NCBI RefSeq assembly: GCF_001314875.1 | Contig: NZ_LJZS01000006.1 | Coordinates: 62,001-126,000 of the forward strand | Reading direction: 5' to 3' | DNA: 64,000 nt | From: Halomonas sp. HL-48 | GTDB taxonomy: Bacteria; Pseudomonadota; Gammaproteobacteria; Pseudomonadales; Halomonadaceae | Part shown: in pieces, positions 8,289 to 17,493 of the stretch | How the letters are laid out: each line of letters opens with the position of its first letter | Position numbering within the stretch: the first letter of the stretch is position 1 | The notes under the pieces: model-generated | Databases searched by the model: none | The model's input: only the letters and a program-made list of their open reading frames with translations | Told to the model about the DNA's origin: nothing | Program-made: the position numbers and the translations under genes

Positions 8289-9212
8289 ATGGAGTTGCTA
8301 TCTACCCTAGGCAACGGCCTGGTAAACGGCCTGATCAGCGCGCTGATGGTCGTGGTCAATCTGCTGCCCGATACGCTGTCGGATGCCTTTCAGTACCGCT
8401 TTATGCAGCGCGCGCTGTTGACCTCGGTGATGGTCGGTGCGATCTGCGGACTGCTTTCCTGCTATGTGGTGCTCAAGCGCTGGTCGCTGCTCGGCGACGC
8501 CATTTCCCACGCGGTGCTGCCAGGAGTGGCGATTGCCTATCTGCTTGGCTGGCCGTTTTTCATCGGGGCCTTTATCACCGGGGCCTTGACCTCAATCGGT
8601 ATCGGGGCCATTGAACGCCACACCCGCATCAAGTCGGATGCCGCCATGGGGCTGATGTTTACCGGCGCGTTTGCGCTGGGCATTGTGATCATCAGCAAGA
8701 TCGCCTCCAGTACCCACCTGATGCATATCCTGTTTGGCAACGTGCTCGGCGTGCGCGAATCGGCGCTTGTGCTCACCCTGGTCGCCAGCGTTATCGCGCT
8801 GCTGGTGGTGTGGCTCTGCTTTCGGCCGCTACTGCTATACGCCTTCGACCCCCAGCAGGCGCAGGCGCTTGGCTTCAACACCAGCGTGATTCACTACGGG
8901 CTGATTCTGCTGTTGACGCTGACCATTGTGGCGAGCCTCGAAACCGTGGGCATTATTCTGGTGGTGGCGATGCTGATAACGCCCGGGGCCACCGCCCACC
9001 TGCTCACCGATCGGTTTCGCAGCATGATGCTGATTTCGGTTGCCGTAGGCGTGAGCTCAGCGGTGATCGGCCTATGGCTCTCGGCCGCGCTGGATGTGGC
9101 TTCGGGCGGCACTATCGTGCTGGTCGCCACCGGCTGGTTCTTTGCGGCGCTGGTGTTTTCACCCAGGCACGGCGTACTTGCGCGCCAGTGGCGTCGCTGG
9201 CGAATGAGTTAA
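8289..9212 (+). CDS. Mn/Zn ABC transporter permease (ABC-3 family)
   Basis: A 307-aa inner-membrane permease of the ABC-3 family with about eight transmembrane helices. Characteristic stretches are CYVVLKRWSLLGDAISHAVLPG (the D-A-I-S-H-A-V-L-P-G loop) and LETVGIILVVAMLITPGATA. AGGAGG lies 12 bp before the ATG. Third gene of the transporter operon. The extension after ATGWFFAALVFSPRHG is typical of SitC-type permeases. Confidence 0.92.
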   Translation: MELLSTLGNGLVNGLISALMVVVNLLPDTLSDAFQYRFMQRALLTSVMVGAICGLLSCYVVLKRWSLLGDAISHAVLPGVAIAYLLGWPFFIGAFITGALTSIGIGAIERHTRIKSDAAMGLMFTGAFALGIVIISKIASSTHLMHILFGNVLGVRESALVLTLVASVIALLVVWLCFRPLLLYAFDPQQAQALGFNTSVIHYGLILLLTLTIVASLETVGIILVVAMLITPGATAHLLTDRFRSMMLISVAVGVSSAVIGLWLSAALDVASGGTIVLVATGWFFAALVFSPRHGVLARQWRRWRMS

Positions 9213-9229
9213 GGCTAGGTTAGCGCGGG

Positions 9230-9583
9230 TTACTGGTTTTTATGGCCTTTGGTATCGGATAGGGCTTCTATTTGATGTTGCACCCCGGCAGCCTCTTCTA
9301 CGTCTAGTTGAAATGCGATGCCGGTGCCTGGCGTTTCATCAAATTCGCCAACTCGGGCGATGGCTTCGAGGATGTGCTGGCTCCGGTGTGCTTCGGCAAG
9401 GAATAACAACATGTCTCTTTGTGCGGTGATCTCCATACCAAAGATGCCCAGCGCTTTATTTAACCCTTCTCCGCGTGCGTTATTAATCACGGTGGAGCCG
9501 GTGGCGCCTGCTTGCCGAGCGGCGTCAAGCAGAGTATTGGTTAGGTCATCCTCGACCATTGCGACAATAAGTTTAAAGCGCAT
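9230..9583 (-). CDS. PII-like signalling protein coupled to a DUF1538 pair
   Basis: A 117-aa protein with a GlnB/PII-like ferredoxin fold: [22 protein letters not shown], a loop region GSTVINNARGEGLNK, and the strand FGMEITAQRDMLLFLAE. The T-loop is short and lacks the uridylylated tyrosine of canonical GlnB, so it is a PII-like regulator, not a nitrogen PII. Its start overlaps the stop of the upstream DUF1538 gene (TAATG), so it is translated with the transporter and probably gates it in response to a nucleotide or ion signal. The ligand is unknown. Confidence 0.75.
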   Translation of the reverse strand: MRFKLIVAMVEDDLTNTLLDAARQAGATGSTVINNARGEGLNKALGIFGMEITAQRDMLLFLAEAHRSQHILEAIARVGEFDETPGTGIAFQLDVEEAAGVQHQIEALSDTKGHKNQ

Positions 9584-10389
9584 TACGGACCTCCTTTTGA
9601 GGCAGACTGAGCCTTGCTGGGTGCAGAAGTGGTAGCTTTGCGCTTACGCTTGGCCTGCCCTTCAGCAAGCTGGGCGTAGCCCATGACGGTGATAATTGGA
9701 AACAAGCAGGCCAGGGCAATCATGCCAAAACCGTCCATTACGGGGCTTCGGCCCGGAATGGCTGATGCGAGCCCTAATCCCAAAGCAGCAATAATAGGAA
9801 CAGTGATAGTTGACGTTGTCACCCCGCCAGAGTCATAGGCGAGGGGGATGATCGCACGGGGTGAGCGAAGCGTTTGTACAATCACTAGCAGATAAGCCGT
9901 GCAGACGAACCACTGAAGTGGCCAGCCCATGACGATACGCCATGCGCCCAGAGTGATGCCGAACGCCATGCCTATTGCGACGGCTATTCGCAGCATAAAT
10001 GGGTTAATCGTTCCGCCAGAGATCTGACCGGCTTTCAAGGATACCGCGATAAGCGAGGGCTCTGCGATAGTCGTACTGGCACCGATAGTGAAAGCGAAAA
10101 TATACACCCAATAATAATCGCTCCAATGGCGCTGACCGTCGTTCGCTAAAGTGGGTAAAAAATCGTGGTTGGTGAGCTGGGTCGCCATCAGTTCGCCCAT
10201 TGGAAACAACGCCTGCTCTAAACCCACCAAGAAAAAAGACAATCCCACCCACACCATCACAAATCCGGTGAGTACTTGAGCCAGGCGTTTTACGGGCTTG
10301 CGAATAACGACGTACTGAAAACCAAAAATAATGGCGGCAATGGGCAGAATATCCAGTAGCGTTCCCCATAAGGTCGCTATAAACGTCAT
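9583..10389 (-). CDS. DUF1538 membrane protein, UmpB-like subunit
   Basis: A 268-aa DUF1538 membrane protein with about six to seven helices. The signature repeat elements are [20 protein letters not shown] and [21 protein letters not shown] two-gene DUF1538 system (UmpAB) from Halomonas was described as a Na+(Li+,K+)/H+ antiporter; the match of family, gene pairing and likely host makes that role plausible here. The C-terminus after residue about 245 is a basic tail ([15 protein letters not shown]). The start overlaps the upstream gene by ATGA. Confidence 0.8.
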   Translation of the reverse strand: MTFIATLWGTLLDILPIAAIIFGFQYVVIRKPVKRLAQVLTGFVMVWVGLSFFLVGLEQALFPMGELMATQLTNHDFLPTLANDGQRHWSDYYWVYIFAFTIGASTTIAEPSLIAVSLKAGQISGGTINPFMLRIAVAIGMAFGITLGAWRIVMGWPLQWFVCTAYLLVIVQTLRSPRAIIPLAYDSGGVTTSTITVPIIAALGLGLASAIPGRSPVMDGFGMIALACLFPIITVMGYAQLAEGQAKRKRKATTSAPSKAQSASKGGP

Positions 10390-11153
10390 GGGGTAACTCC
10401 TGGAAGTACATGAAGGCCAACAATACCGAATAACAATACAAAAATGATCGGCATTACCGAGGCGAGCGCAATCAGCCCAAAGCCATCTAGCATAGGACTG
10501 CGACCTTTAATAGAAGAGGCGAGACCAACGCCAAGGGCCGTCACTAACGGTACTGTAATGGTGGAGGTTGTAACACCCCCCGAATCATACGCTATGCCGA
10601 TCATTTCGGCGGGCGCTAATAGCGTGAGCAGAAGGACGATCAGGTAGCCCGTAATAATCATTAAATGAAGTGGCCACCCCTTGAAAATCCGCAGCACGCC
10701 GACGACCACCGCCAGCCCAACTGAAGCAGCCACCACCATACGAAGGGTAAAGGCAAAAGTGCTTTGTGCACTGCGCGTGTCGATAATCAGCCCACCTTGC
10801 GCTACGACCTCTGCTGCGCGAGCGGCAATGGCGATCAAGGCCGGCTCTGCCACCGTGGAGCCAAACCCCAGGGCAAAGGCGAAAAGCAGCAGCCATGCGA
10901 CCGATCCTTTTTTAACAAACGCATGGGCCAAGTTCTCGCCAATTGGAAAAAGTCCTAATTCCAGCCCTTTAATAAACAGTGTCAGGCCGACTACGACAAA
11001 CAGCAGACCTAAGGCTAAGTCTACTAATGCCAAGGTGTCCGGAAGGGGCTGACGAATAACTACCAACTGAAAAAAGGCCATGACCAGCACGACGGGGGCT
11101 AAATCGCGCAAGCTATCTTTAAGTTGGCGGGCAAGCGATGCGACAAAATACAT
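10386..11153 (-). CDS. DUF1538 membrane protein, UmpA-like subunit
   Basis: A 255-aa DUF1538 paralogue of the next gene. Both contain [15 protein letters not shown] and [18 protein letters not shown] blocks, which suggests an old duplication into two interlocking subunits. An N-terminal amphipathic segment is followed by [20 protein letters not shown] and later helices. Two ATGs lie close together (11159 and 11153). I take the second because GGAA sits about 7 bases before it, whereas it abuts the first. Head of the umpA-umpB-PII operon. The gap 11154-11289 contains nothing I can identify. Confidence 0.8.
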   Translation of the reverse strand: MYFVASLARQLKDSLRDLAPVVLVMAFFQLVVIRQPLPDTLALVDLALGLLFVVVGLTLFIKGLELGLFPIGENLAHAFVKKGSVAWLLLFAFALGFGSTVAEPALIAIAARAAEVVAQGGLIIDTRSAQSTFAFTLRMVVAASVGLAVVVGVLRIFKGWPLHLMIITGYLIVLLLTLLAPAEMIGIAYDSGGVTTSTITVPLVTALGVGLASSIKGRSPMLDGFGLIALASVMPIIFVLLFGIVGLHVLPGVTP

Positions 11154-11289
11154 CAGCATTTCCGTGTATCAGGGAGGGGCGAACAAACCTTGTGAGAGAC
11201 TCAGTGTAGAGGAGTACGGCCTACAAAAATATGATCTTGCTCAATGTAAACCGTACTTAATATCAGAAAGGTAGTGCGCAGTCCTACTA

Positions 11290-12693
11290 TCAGAAGCTGC
11301 CGAACAGGGTGCCGAGAGTGATTACGCTGATCAGGGCCGCAATGGGCAACACAATGGTGACCATGGCCACGTGGCCATAGGACTGGCGATGGGTCAGCCC
11401 ACAGATGGTCAGCAGGGTAATCACCGCTCCCGAGTGTGGGAGCGTGTCCATACCACCGGCAGAAATCGTGGCCACACGGTGCATGAGCTCGGGGTCGATG
11501 CCGGCTTCCTGGGCCATTGTGAGGTATTCGCTGCCCAGTGTTTCCAGCGCAATGGATAGGCCACCGGAAGACGACCCCGTTATGCCCGCCAGCACGCTCA
11601 TCGCCATGGCTTCGGAAATAAGCGGATTGCCTGGTGACACGTTAAGCACCGCATCGCGAATCAATGCAAAACCGGCAAGGCTGGCAATTACCGCGCCATA
11701 ACCGACTTCGGAGGCGGTGTTGAAAATCGGTAGCAGTGAGCCGAAGCAGCCGTTATTCACTGTACCCTTCAAGTTGGTCCAGCGTTTCCACTGACTGATG
11801 ATGAGCCAGGCCGACGCGCTCAGCAGGGCAATTAATATCGACCACAGGCCGGTTTGGCCACTTGGCGACACGTCTTCAAATTCATCGCTGATGAAGCTCA
11901 AGTCAAGTGACGGGAAGATGCCGTAAGTGAGAAGGGCATTCAGGCCAATCACCATTATCAGGGGAATCAGTGCGACGGCCATGGGCATCGAGGCGGCAGA
12001 GGCGTCAGTATTTTCGGTGTCAGTCTGTTCGGCTTCGCGTTCCGTATGCTGGCCATAACCTTCGCCTTTGGCGGCCGCCTGCTTCACCCGTGACTGCAGA
12101 TAAATAGTGCCTAACCCAAGCATGATTAGCCCGGCGATAATGCCAAGACCGGGGGCTGCGAAGCTATTGGTTTCAAAGTAGGGAATGGGAATAGCGTTTT
12201 GAATCGCCGGGGTGCCAGGCAGGGCGGTCATCGTGAACGTGAAAGAACCCAGCGCAATAGCGCCTGGAATTAACCGCTTAGGCGCATTGGCGCGACGAAA
12301 CAGTTCACGGCTGATCGGATAAATGGCGAATGCCACCACGAACAGCGAAACCCCTCCGTAGGTAAGAATTGCGCAGGCAATGACCACCGTTAACACCACA
12401 TGCTGGGTGCCTAGCTTGTTGACAATACCGTTAGCGATTGCCTGGGCTGCGCCGGAGTCCGCCATGAGCTGGCCAAACAGAGCGCCCAACAAAAACAGCG
12501 GGAAGAACTGAATGACATAATCACCCAGCGCGCCCATAAAGGTATCGGTGTAAATAGGCAGCAGGAAGGCGGCATCGCCGGAGAGCGTGACCGCGAGTGT
12601 GGCCATCAGCGGGGCTAGCAGCAGAACGCTGATCCCTCGGTAAGCAAGAAAGATGAGCAGCATTAACGAGATGACAATGGCGAGGGTGCTCAT
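11290..12693 (-). CDS. GntP-family organic-anion/H+ symporter
   Basis: A 467-aa transporter of the GntP/citrate-H+ superfamily with about twelve helices. The evidence is the overall hydrophobic profile, ILTYGGVSLFVVAFAIYPIS, the motif TMTALPGTPAIQNAIPIPYF near residues 156-175, and the late segment SAGGMDTLPHSGAVITLLTICG. The substrate (gluconate, hydroxybutyrate, citrate or similar) cannot be read from sequence. I start at ATG 12693, which has AGGAG seven bases upstream, and not at the ATG five codons earlier. It is divergent from the next transporter across a 216-bp gap. Confidence 0.82.
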   Translation of the reverse strand: MSTLAIVISLMLLIFLAYRGISVLLLAPLMATLAVTLSGDAAFLLPIYTDTFMGALGDYVIQFFPLFLLGALFGQLMADSGAAQAIANGIVNKLGTQHVVLTVVIACAILTYGGVSLFVVAFAIYPISRELFRRANAPKRLIPGAIALGSFTFTMTALPGTPAIQNAIPIPYFETNSFAAPGLGIIAGLIMLGLGTIYLQSRVKQAAAKGEGYGQHTEREAEQTDTENTDASAASMPMAVALIPLIMVIGLNALLTYGIFPSLDLSFISDEFEDVSPSGQTGLWSILIALLSASAWLIISQWKRWTNLKGTVNNGCFGSLLPIFNTASEVGYGAVIASLAGFALIRDAVLNVSPGNPLISEAMAMSVLAGITGSSSGGLSIALETLGSEYLTMAQEAGIDPELMHRVATISAGGMDTLPHSGAVITLLTICGLTHRQSYGHVAMVTIVLPIAALISVITLGTLFGSF

Positions 12694-12909
12694 GTGGGCT
12701 CCTGGCAAAATTTCATTTATATAGGCGAGTCGTAAGTAAACCGTGGATGCTAGGCATTATGTTGCATGGCAGCAATAAGCATGTGACTAAAGTGGTAGTG
12801 AAGTAAATAAGTGTTATATCAGGCAAAAGACGCCTCATGTAGGTGTTTTCTCTGATAAAATCCCGCGTTTTCTCGCTGACCACTTCATTGCTTTGCTTTA
12901 GGAAGATTG

Positions 12910-14256
12910 ATGAACGCCGTAATTATTGCCGTACTTGTCATGGTCGCGCTCTCGCTAGCGCGGGTGTCGGTTGTGTTCGCCCTTATCGTGGGCGCGTTAG
13001 TTGGGGGGCTTGTGGGTGGGCTCTCATTGGATCAGACGCTTGAGGCGTTCAACGATGGTGTTGGCGGTGGCGCCCAGGTGGCGCTTGCATACGCGACGTT
13101 GGGGGCGTTCGCCGTAGCGATCTCCCGCTCTGGGCTTCCGGACATGCTGGCCAACGTATTGATCAGAATGCTGGGGAAAGAAACCCATGCGGCCAACCAA
13201 AATAGAGTGAAGTGGGTGTTGTTGGCCGCGGTCGTGCTGGTCGCGATTCTGTCCCAGAACGCGATCCCCGTGCATATCGCGTTTATCCCGGTGTTGATTC
13301 CACCTCTGCTGGTCGTCATGAACCGCTTACAGCTAGATCGTCGGGCGGTGGCCTGTGCGCTGACGTTCGGCTTGACGGCTCCCTACATGCTGCTTCCCGT
13401 TGGCTTTGGGGCGATCTTCCTCAACGATATCCTGCTGGCCAACCTGAATAGCGCGGGTGAGCCGCTGGGTCTGGAAATCTCACGAGAGATGCTGCCGATG
13501 GCCATGGCAATACCCGTCGTCGGTATGCTGATGGGGTTGATCGTGGCGCTAACCTTCAGCTATCGCGGCCGTCGTGATTATGCGGCCAAGCCGTTAGCGA
13601 ACACGTCGGCAGGGCATTCAGCCACGCCCGCCAAGCCCCATATGCTTGGGCTGGTTATGTCGGGGGTCGCCATTGTCGCCGCCCTCGGGCTTCAGCTGTA
13701 TAGCGGCTCGATGATACTGGGCGGTCTGGTGGGTATCGCGCTGCTGTCGCTGGGCGGTATCTTTAAATGGCGCGAGGCCGATGACTTGTTCACCAGCGGG
13801 ATGCGCATGATGGCGCTGATTGGTTTTATCATGATTTCGGCGGCAGGTTTTGCGGAGGTCATGAAAACCACCGGCGATATCGACACGCTCGTCTCCGGCG
13901 CTGTCGACCTGTTCGGTGATAATCGCGGCCTGGCCGCCCTGGTCATGTTGCTGGTTGGCTTGTTCATCACCCTGGGCATCGGCTCGTCGTTTTCGACGAT
14001 TCCCATCATTGCCGCCATCTTTGTGCCGCTCGCCGTTCAGTTCGACTTTTCCCCCATGGCGACCGTGGTGCTGGTCGGTACCGCGGCGGCCTTGGGGGAT
14101 GCGGGCTCGCCGGCATCCGACTCGACGCTTGGCCCAACCGCGGGGCTGAATGTGGATGGACAGCACGATCATATGTGGGACAGCGTGGTCCCCACCTTCC
14201 TGCACTACAACCTGCCGCTGATTGGCTTCGGCTGGCTGGCGGCGATGACGCTGTAG
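12910..14256 (+). CDS. Na+/H+ antiporter-family transporter (YuiF-like)
   Basis: A 448-aa membrane protein resembling Bacillus YuiF and the Na+/H+ antiporter family Pfam group. The N-terminus [20 protein letters not shown] is followed by [20 protein letters not shown] and the half-repeat [17 protein letters not shown]. Later blocks are [17 protein letters not shown] and [20 protein letters not shown]. Substrate is uncertain: some relatives are proposed amino-acid transporters. ATG 12910, with AGGAAG before it, is chosen over TTG 12907. Confidence 0.78.
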   Translation: MNAVIIAVLVMVALSLARVSVVFALIVGALVGGLVGGLSLDQTLEAFNDGVGGGAQVALAYATLGAFAVAISRSGLPDMLANVLIRMLGKETHAANQNRVKWVLLAAVVLVAILSQNAIPVHIAFIPVLIPPLLVVMNRLQLDRRAVACALTFGLTAPYMLLPVGFGAIFLNDILLANLNSAGEPLGLEISREMLPMAMAIPVVGMLMGLIVALTFSYRGRRDYAAKPLANTSAGHSATPAKPHMLGLVMSGVAIVAALGLQLYSGSMILGGLVGIALLSLGGIFKWREADDLFTSGMRMMALIGFIMISAAGFAEVMKTTGDIDTLVSGAVDLFGDNRGLAALVMLLVGLFITLGIGSSFSTIPIIAAIFVPLAVQFDFSPMATVVLVGTAAALGDAGSPASDSTLGPTAGLNVDGQHDHMWDSVVPTFLHYNLPLIGFGWLAAMTL

Positions 14257-14378
14257 GCTGAATCTGACGATGTCAGCGCCGCTGAAATAAGAGACGGCTT
14301 GCAACCCGGTGAATCTGCCCCCACCTAGGATAGGTGACATTCGAAGCGATCCAAGGCTTCACCGTTAGGAGATGATCG

Positions 14379-15065
14379 ATGAGCAAGCGTATTCTGGTAG
14401 TACTGACGTCGCATGATCAACTGGGCGATACCGGCGAAAAGACCGGTTTTTGGCTGGAAGAGCTCGCCGCGCCCTACTATGTGTTCAAGGACGCTGGCGC
14501 TGAGGTAACGCTGGCGTCACCCAAAGGCGGCCAGCCGCCGCTTGACCCAAAAAGCGACGCGGAAGACAGCCAGACCGATGAAACGCGGCGCTTCAAGCAG
14601 GATGAACAGGCCAATGCTGCTCTTGCGGCCACGCATCGCCTGAGCGACATGAGTGCGGATGACTTCGATGCCGTGTTTTACCCGGGCGGCCACGGTCCGC
14701 TTTGGGACCTGGTCAACGACCAGGATTCCATCAGGCTGATTGAGACCTTTATCGAACAGGGCAAGCCCGTGGCCTCGGTGTGCCACGCGCCTATCGTGCT
14801 GGTCAACGCGAAAACCGCCAATGGCGACCCGCTGGTGAAAGGTCGCGAAGTGACCGGCTTTACCAATGGGGAAGAGGAAGCGGTCGGCCTGACCAAGGTG
14901 GTACCGCACCTTGTCGAAGATGCGCTGCAGCAATGCGGCGGCATCTACAGCAAAGCCGACGACTTTACGCCCTACGTGCGTGAAGACGGTCAGCTGATTA
15001 CTGGGCAAAACCCGCCTTCATCAGCCCCAACGGCGAAAGCGCTCATTGGCTGGCTTGTGCGTTAA
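14379..15065 (+). CDS. DJ-1/PfpI superfamily protein (Hsp31-like class I glutamine amidotransferase fold)
   Basis: A 228-aa cytoplasmic protein. The nucleophile elbow GKPVASVCHAPIVLVNAK holds the conserved cysteine with a following histidine. An early TGEKTGFWLEELAAPY gives the acidic partner, and FYPGGHGPLWDL is the oxyanion region. This is the layout of Hsp31/YhbO-like glyoxalase III or deglycase-type proteins, for which the physiological reaction is still debated. TAGGAG lies just before ATG. A strong hairpin terminator follows. Confidence 0.85.
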   Translation: MSKRILVVLTSHDQLGDTGEKTGFWLEELAAPYYVFKDAGAEVTLASPKGGQPPLDPKSDAEDSQTDETRRFKQDEQANAALAATHRLSDMSADDFDAVFYPGGHGPLWDLVNDQDSIRLIETFIEQGKPVASVCHAPIVLVNAKTANGDPLVKGREVTGFTNGEEEAVGLTKVVPHLVEDALQQCGGIYSKADDFTPYVREDGQLITGQNPPSSAPTAKALIGWLVR

Positions 15066-15092
15066 CCCCACGCGACACGCAGTCGATAAACG

Positions 15093-15123
15093 AAAACGGC
15101 GGGCATTGTGCCCGCCGTTTTTT
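15093..15123. terminator. Bidirectional hairpin terminator
   Basis: AAACGGCGGGCA-ttg-TGCCCGCCGTTT forms a 12-bp stem followed by T residues on the + strand. It also has A residues before it, so it can serve both the PfpI-like gene and the oppositely transcribed trmJ. Confidence 0.85.
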
Positions 15124-15167
15124 ACTGCGCGCTTGACGACCGAGCGGCCAGAGAAGCGAACATCCAG

Positions 15168-15190
15168 GCCAGCCAGCCAGCCAGCCAGCC
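15168..15190. repeat. Tetranucleotide repeat (GCCA)5-6
   Basis: Nearly six tandem copies of GCCA lie between the terminator and the trmJ stop codon. It is non-coding in the assigned gene models. Such tracts can change length by slippage, but no gene frame depends on it here. Confidence 0.8.
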
Positions 15191-15200
15191 GGGCATTGCC

Positions 15201-15935
15201 TTAGCGTTCGGGGAGGTGTGACTCAAAGGCGCTGAGCAGGCCGCGCAGTAGCGATAACTCTTTGCGACTTGGCTGGGCGCGAGTAAACAGCGCCTGCAGC
15301 TGTTCTTCGGTGCGCGCATGCGGCTGCGTGATAAAGCCGCTTTGCTGCATGAGACGGCCCAGATGCGCCTGAAAGTGGGTCATTTGCTCGCGGCTGGGTG
15401 GCGTGCTTTCAACTGGCTGTTGGTAGGTGTAGAGGCTGTCGTCGCGCTTGCGCCAGGCACGGTGCACCTCATAGGCGAGTATCTGGACCGCCTGGGAAAG
15501 GTTCAGAATGCCATAGTCAGGGTTGGCGGGGATGCTGACCTGATGCGTGCAGCAGCGGATTTCCTCATTGGTCAACCCGGAGCGTTCGCGGCCAAACACT
15601 ATGGCCACTGGTGCATATTGTGCATTGTCGGTCACCGCCTGGGCCATGTCATCGGGCTCTTCAAAGTGCGGCAAGGGCAGGCTGCGCAGCCGCGCACTGG
15701 CGCCTACTACCTGAACGCAGTCACTCACTGCTTCGTCAAGCCGGGTGACGACCTGGGCATTGTCGATGACGTCTGTGGCTCCGGCGGCAAGACGGGTGGC
15801 TTCCTCGTCGGGAAACTGACGCGGATTGACCAGCACCAGGTTCGTCAAGCCCATGGTTTTCATGGCCCGGGCGGTGGCGCCAATATTGCCGGGATGAAAG
15901 GTTTGCACCAGCACAATGCGAATATTGGAAAGCAC
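15201..15935 (-). CDS. trmJ: TrmJ tRNA (cytidine/uridine-32)-2'-O-methyltransferase
   Basis: A 244-aa SPOUT methyltransferase that 2'-O-methylates position 32 of several tRNAs. NIRIVLVQTFHPGNIGATAR and AMKTMGLTNLVLVNP form the N-terminal motif, VAIVFGRERSGLTNEE is motif 2, and SIPANPDYGILNLSQAVQIL is motif 3 of the knot. I take GTG 15935 as the start (VLSNIRIVLVQ) because homologues begin there; the open frame continues 16 codons further upstream and the ribosome site is weak. It probably ends at the shared terminator near 15.1 kb. Confidence 0.9.
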   Translation of the reverse strand: MLSNIRIVLVQTFHPGNIGATARAMKTMGLTNLVLVNPRQFPDEEATRLAAGATDVIDNAQVVTRLDEAVSDCVQVVGASARLRSLPLPHFEEPDDMAQAVTDNAQYAPVAIVFGRERSGLTNEEIRCCTHQVSIPANPDYGILNLSQAVQILAYEVHRAWRKRDDSLYTYQQPVESTPPSREQMTHFQAHLGRLMQQSGFITQPHARTEEQLQALFTRAQPSRKELSLLRGLLSAFESHLPER

Positions 15936-15993
15936 GGTGATAAGACAGCCTGAATAGCGAATGGAAAACGACGATTTTACCATGCTTTAACGA

Positions 15994-16022
15994 CAAGAAC
16001 CCCGCACAGGGCGGGGTTCTTG
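15994..16022. terminator. Terminator, apparently the original groEL terminator
   Basis: CAAGAACCCCGC-acagg-GCGGGGTTCTTG forms a perfect 12-bp stem. On the minus strand it lies 40 bp beyond the left copy of the groEL-end repeat at 16062-16075. This is where the groEL terminator would stand if the island were absent. Confidence 0.75.
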
Positions 16023-16061
16023 ATGACGGCTAACCGTCAGAGCGATAGGGCTCAGGGGCAA

Positions 16062-16075
16062 TTTACATCATGCCG
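16062..16075. repeat. Left attachment-site core (att) of the genomic island
   Basis: TTTACATCATGCCG is identical to the last bases of groEL at 29873-29886 (stop codon, two Met codons and part of the Gly codon). The tyrosine integrase gene starts 92 bp to the right. The two copies delimit an element of about 13.8 kb. Confidence 0.8.
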
Positions 16076-16133
16076 TTGTCAGGCAGGATAAGTTTCTGAA
16101 ATCCTTGTGTTTCAGCTGGTTGCGGCTACAATA

Positions 16134-16155
16134 CTTCCTACTTTCCTTCCTACAT
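16134..16155. repeat. Left-end integrase arm-type repeats
   Basis: CTTCCTACTT (16134-16143) and CTTCCTACAT (16146-16155) stand just before the integrase gene. The same 10-mer occurs at least four times near the right end, in the same orientation. Arm-site function is an inference. Confidence 0.6.
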
Positions 16156-16167
16156 TGTGTGCCGCCC

Positions 16168-17493
16168 ATGTCCTCATCCGACCATAAGTACCTCAAGCTG
16201 CGTCATAACACATGGTACTTCCAAAAGCGGGTGCCGAAGGCTCTCAAGCACCTCTATCCAGACCAGGTCTTGATCGAGCAGTCTCTGGAAACAGGCGACA
16301 TCAAGGAGGCACGGTACAAGCGGGACATTCTGCTTGGGCAGCTGAGGCAGCGCGAGCAACTCCTCAAGATCCAGTCACAGCCAAGGCAGCGTTTCCTCCA
16401 GTATGTAGATGAACTGCAGGATGTTGCTGCGAAGCAGTTCGTTGGGCCGGGTCTGATGTGGCATGAAGTTCTCGATCCTGAGAGTGTCAGAAAGGCGAGT
16501 GACCCTGAGTACGTTGAGGCTTTCAAGACGGTCATGCAGGGTAAAACCCAGAGTGACCGGTACGGAGTCACGCTGAATGAGGTGCTGGATCACTTCATCA
16601 AGTCCAGCGAGCGTGAGGAACTGCATACCGTTGGGACACGGGAGCGGTTCAAGAAGACCGTGGTGGTCTTCCTCCGGTATCACAATTCCGATGATATCCA
16701 GATGAGCGAGATCGAGCGGTCCAAGGTCTTCGGTTTCATTGATCACTGCCGAGAGAAGCTGTCAGGAGCCACGGTGCAAGGCCATATCTCTCGGTTAAAG
16801 AACCTCTGGGATTACGCTTATTCGCGAGCGTGGGTATCAGCTGATAATCCGTTCGAAAAACACAAGATCAACACCACAAAAGGACGGCAGATGAAGCAGC
16901 CGTTCACATCGAGTGAGCTGAGGAAACTTCTTGCAGTCATGGAGAATCAGCCTCAGTCGATGCAGCTCCTCACCCAGATGGGCCTATACACTGGTGCCAG
17001 GATCAGTGAGCTGGTGGGCTTGAAGTTGGAGGACTTCAAAGAAGATGACGGCGTCCTAATGATGGGAATTGCACAGCAGGGAGATGGTAAAACGAAAGCA
17101 GCTTCTCGCTGGATTCCTGTACCACTGCCTTGTCATGAAGCCCTGAAACGAGCTCAAGCGAGTGCTGTCAACGCCAAATCTGAGTACTTGTTCCATGATC
17201 TGGTCAGCATTCGTCCAGATGGCCGCCATTCCTATGCTGCGACCAAGCAGTTCGGTGAGATCAAGCGACAGCATGTCACTGATCGCCAGGATAAAGGGTT
17301 CCATTCTTTCAGAGTGATGATGGCAACAGCAATGCAGCAAGCGGATGTGTCAGAGTTAGAAACTGCATATTTGCTGGGTCATAGTCGAAAAGGACTGACC
17401 ATGAGCTATGGCTATTACAGCAAGGGCTATGATGCCAAACGTTTACTCACGGCCCAGAACAAAGTGGTCGGTGTGATTAGGCAGTGGATGTAG
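16168..17493 (+). CDS. Tyrosine recombinase/integrase of the island
   Basis: A 441-aa phage-type integrase. An N-terminal arm-binding module (KYLKLRHNTWYFQKRVPKAL) is of the type found in many island integrases. A SAM-like core-binding domain spans about residues 140-250. The catalytic domain shows Arg in LYTGARISELVGLKLEDF, the HxxR box in FHSFRVMMATAM, LLGHSRKGLTMSYGYYS, and the nucleophilic tyrosine in that last block. ATG 16168 is the first ATG in frame; the frame is open up to TTG 16105, but that would read through the arm repeats. It presumably catalyses integration at the end of groEL. Confidence 0.9.
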   Translation: MSSSDHKYLKLRHNTWYFQKRVPKALKHLYPDQVLIEQSLETGDIKEARYKRDILLGQLRQREQLLKIQSQPRQRFLQYVDELQDVAAKQFVGPGLMWHEVLDPESVRKASDPEYVEAFKTVMQGKTQSDRYGVTLNEVLDHFIKSSEREELHTVGTRERFKKTVVVFLRYHNSDDIQMSEIERSKVFGFIDHCREKLSGATVQGHISRLKNLWDYAYSRAWVSADNPFEKHKINTTKGRQMKQPFTSSELRKLLAVMENQPQSMQLLTQMGLYTGARISELVGLKLEDFKEDDGVLMMGIAQQGDGKTKAASRWIPVPLPCHEALKRAQASAVNAKSEYLFHDLVSIRPDGRHSYAATKQFGEIKRQHVTDRQDKGFHSFRVMMATAMQQADVSELETAYLLGHSRKGLTMSYGYYSKGYDAKRLLTAQNKVVGVIRQWM

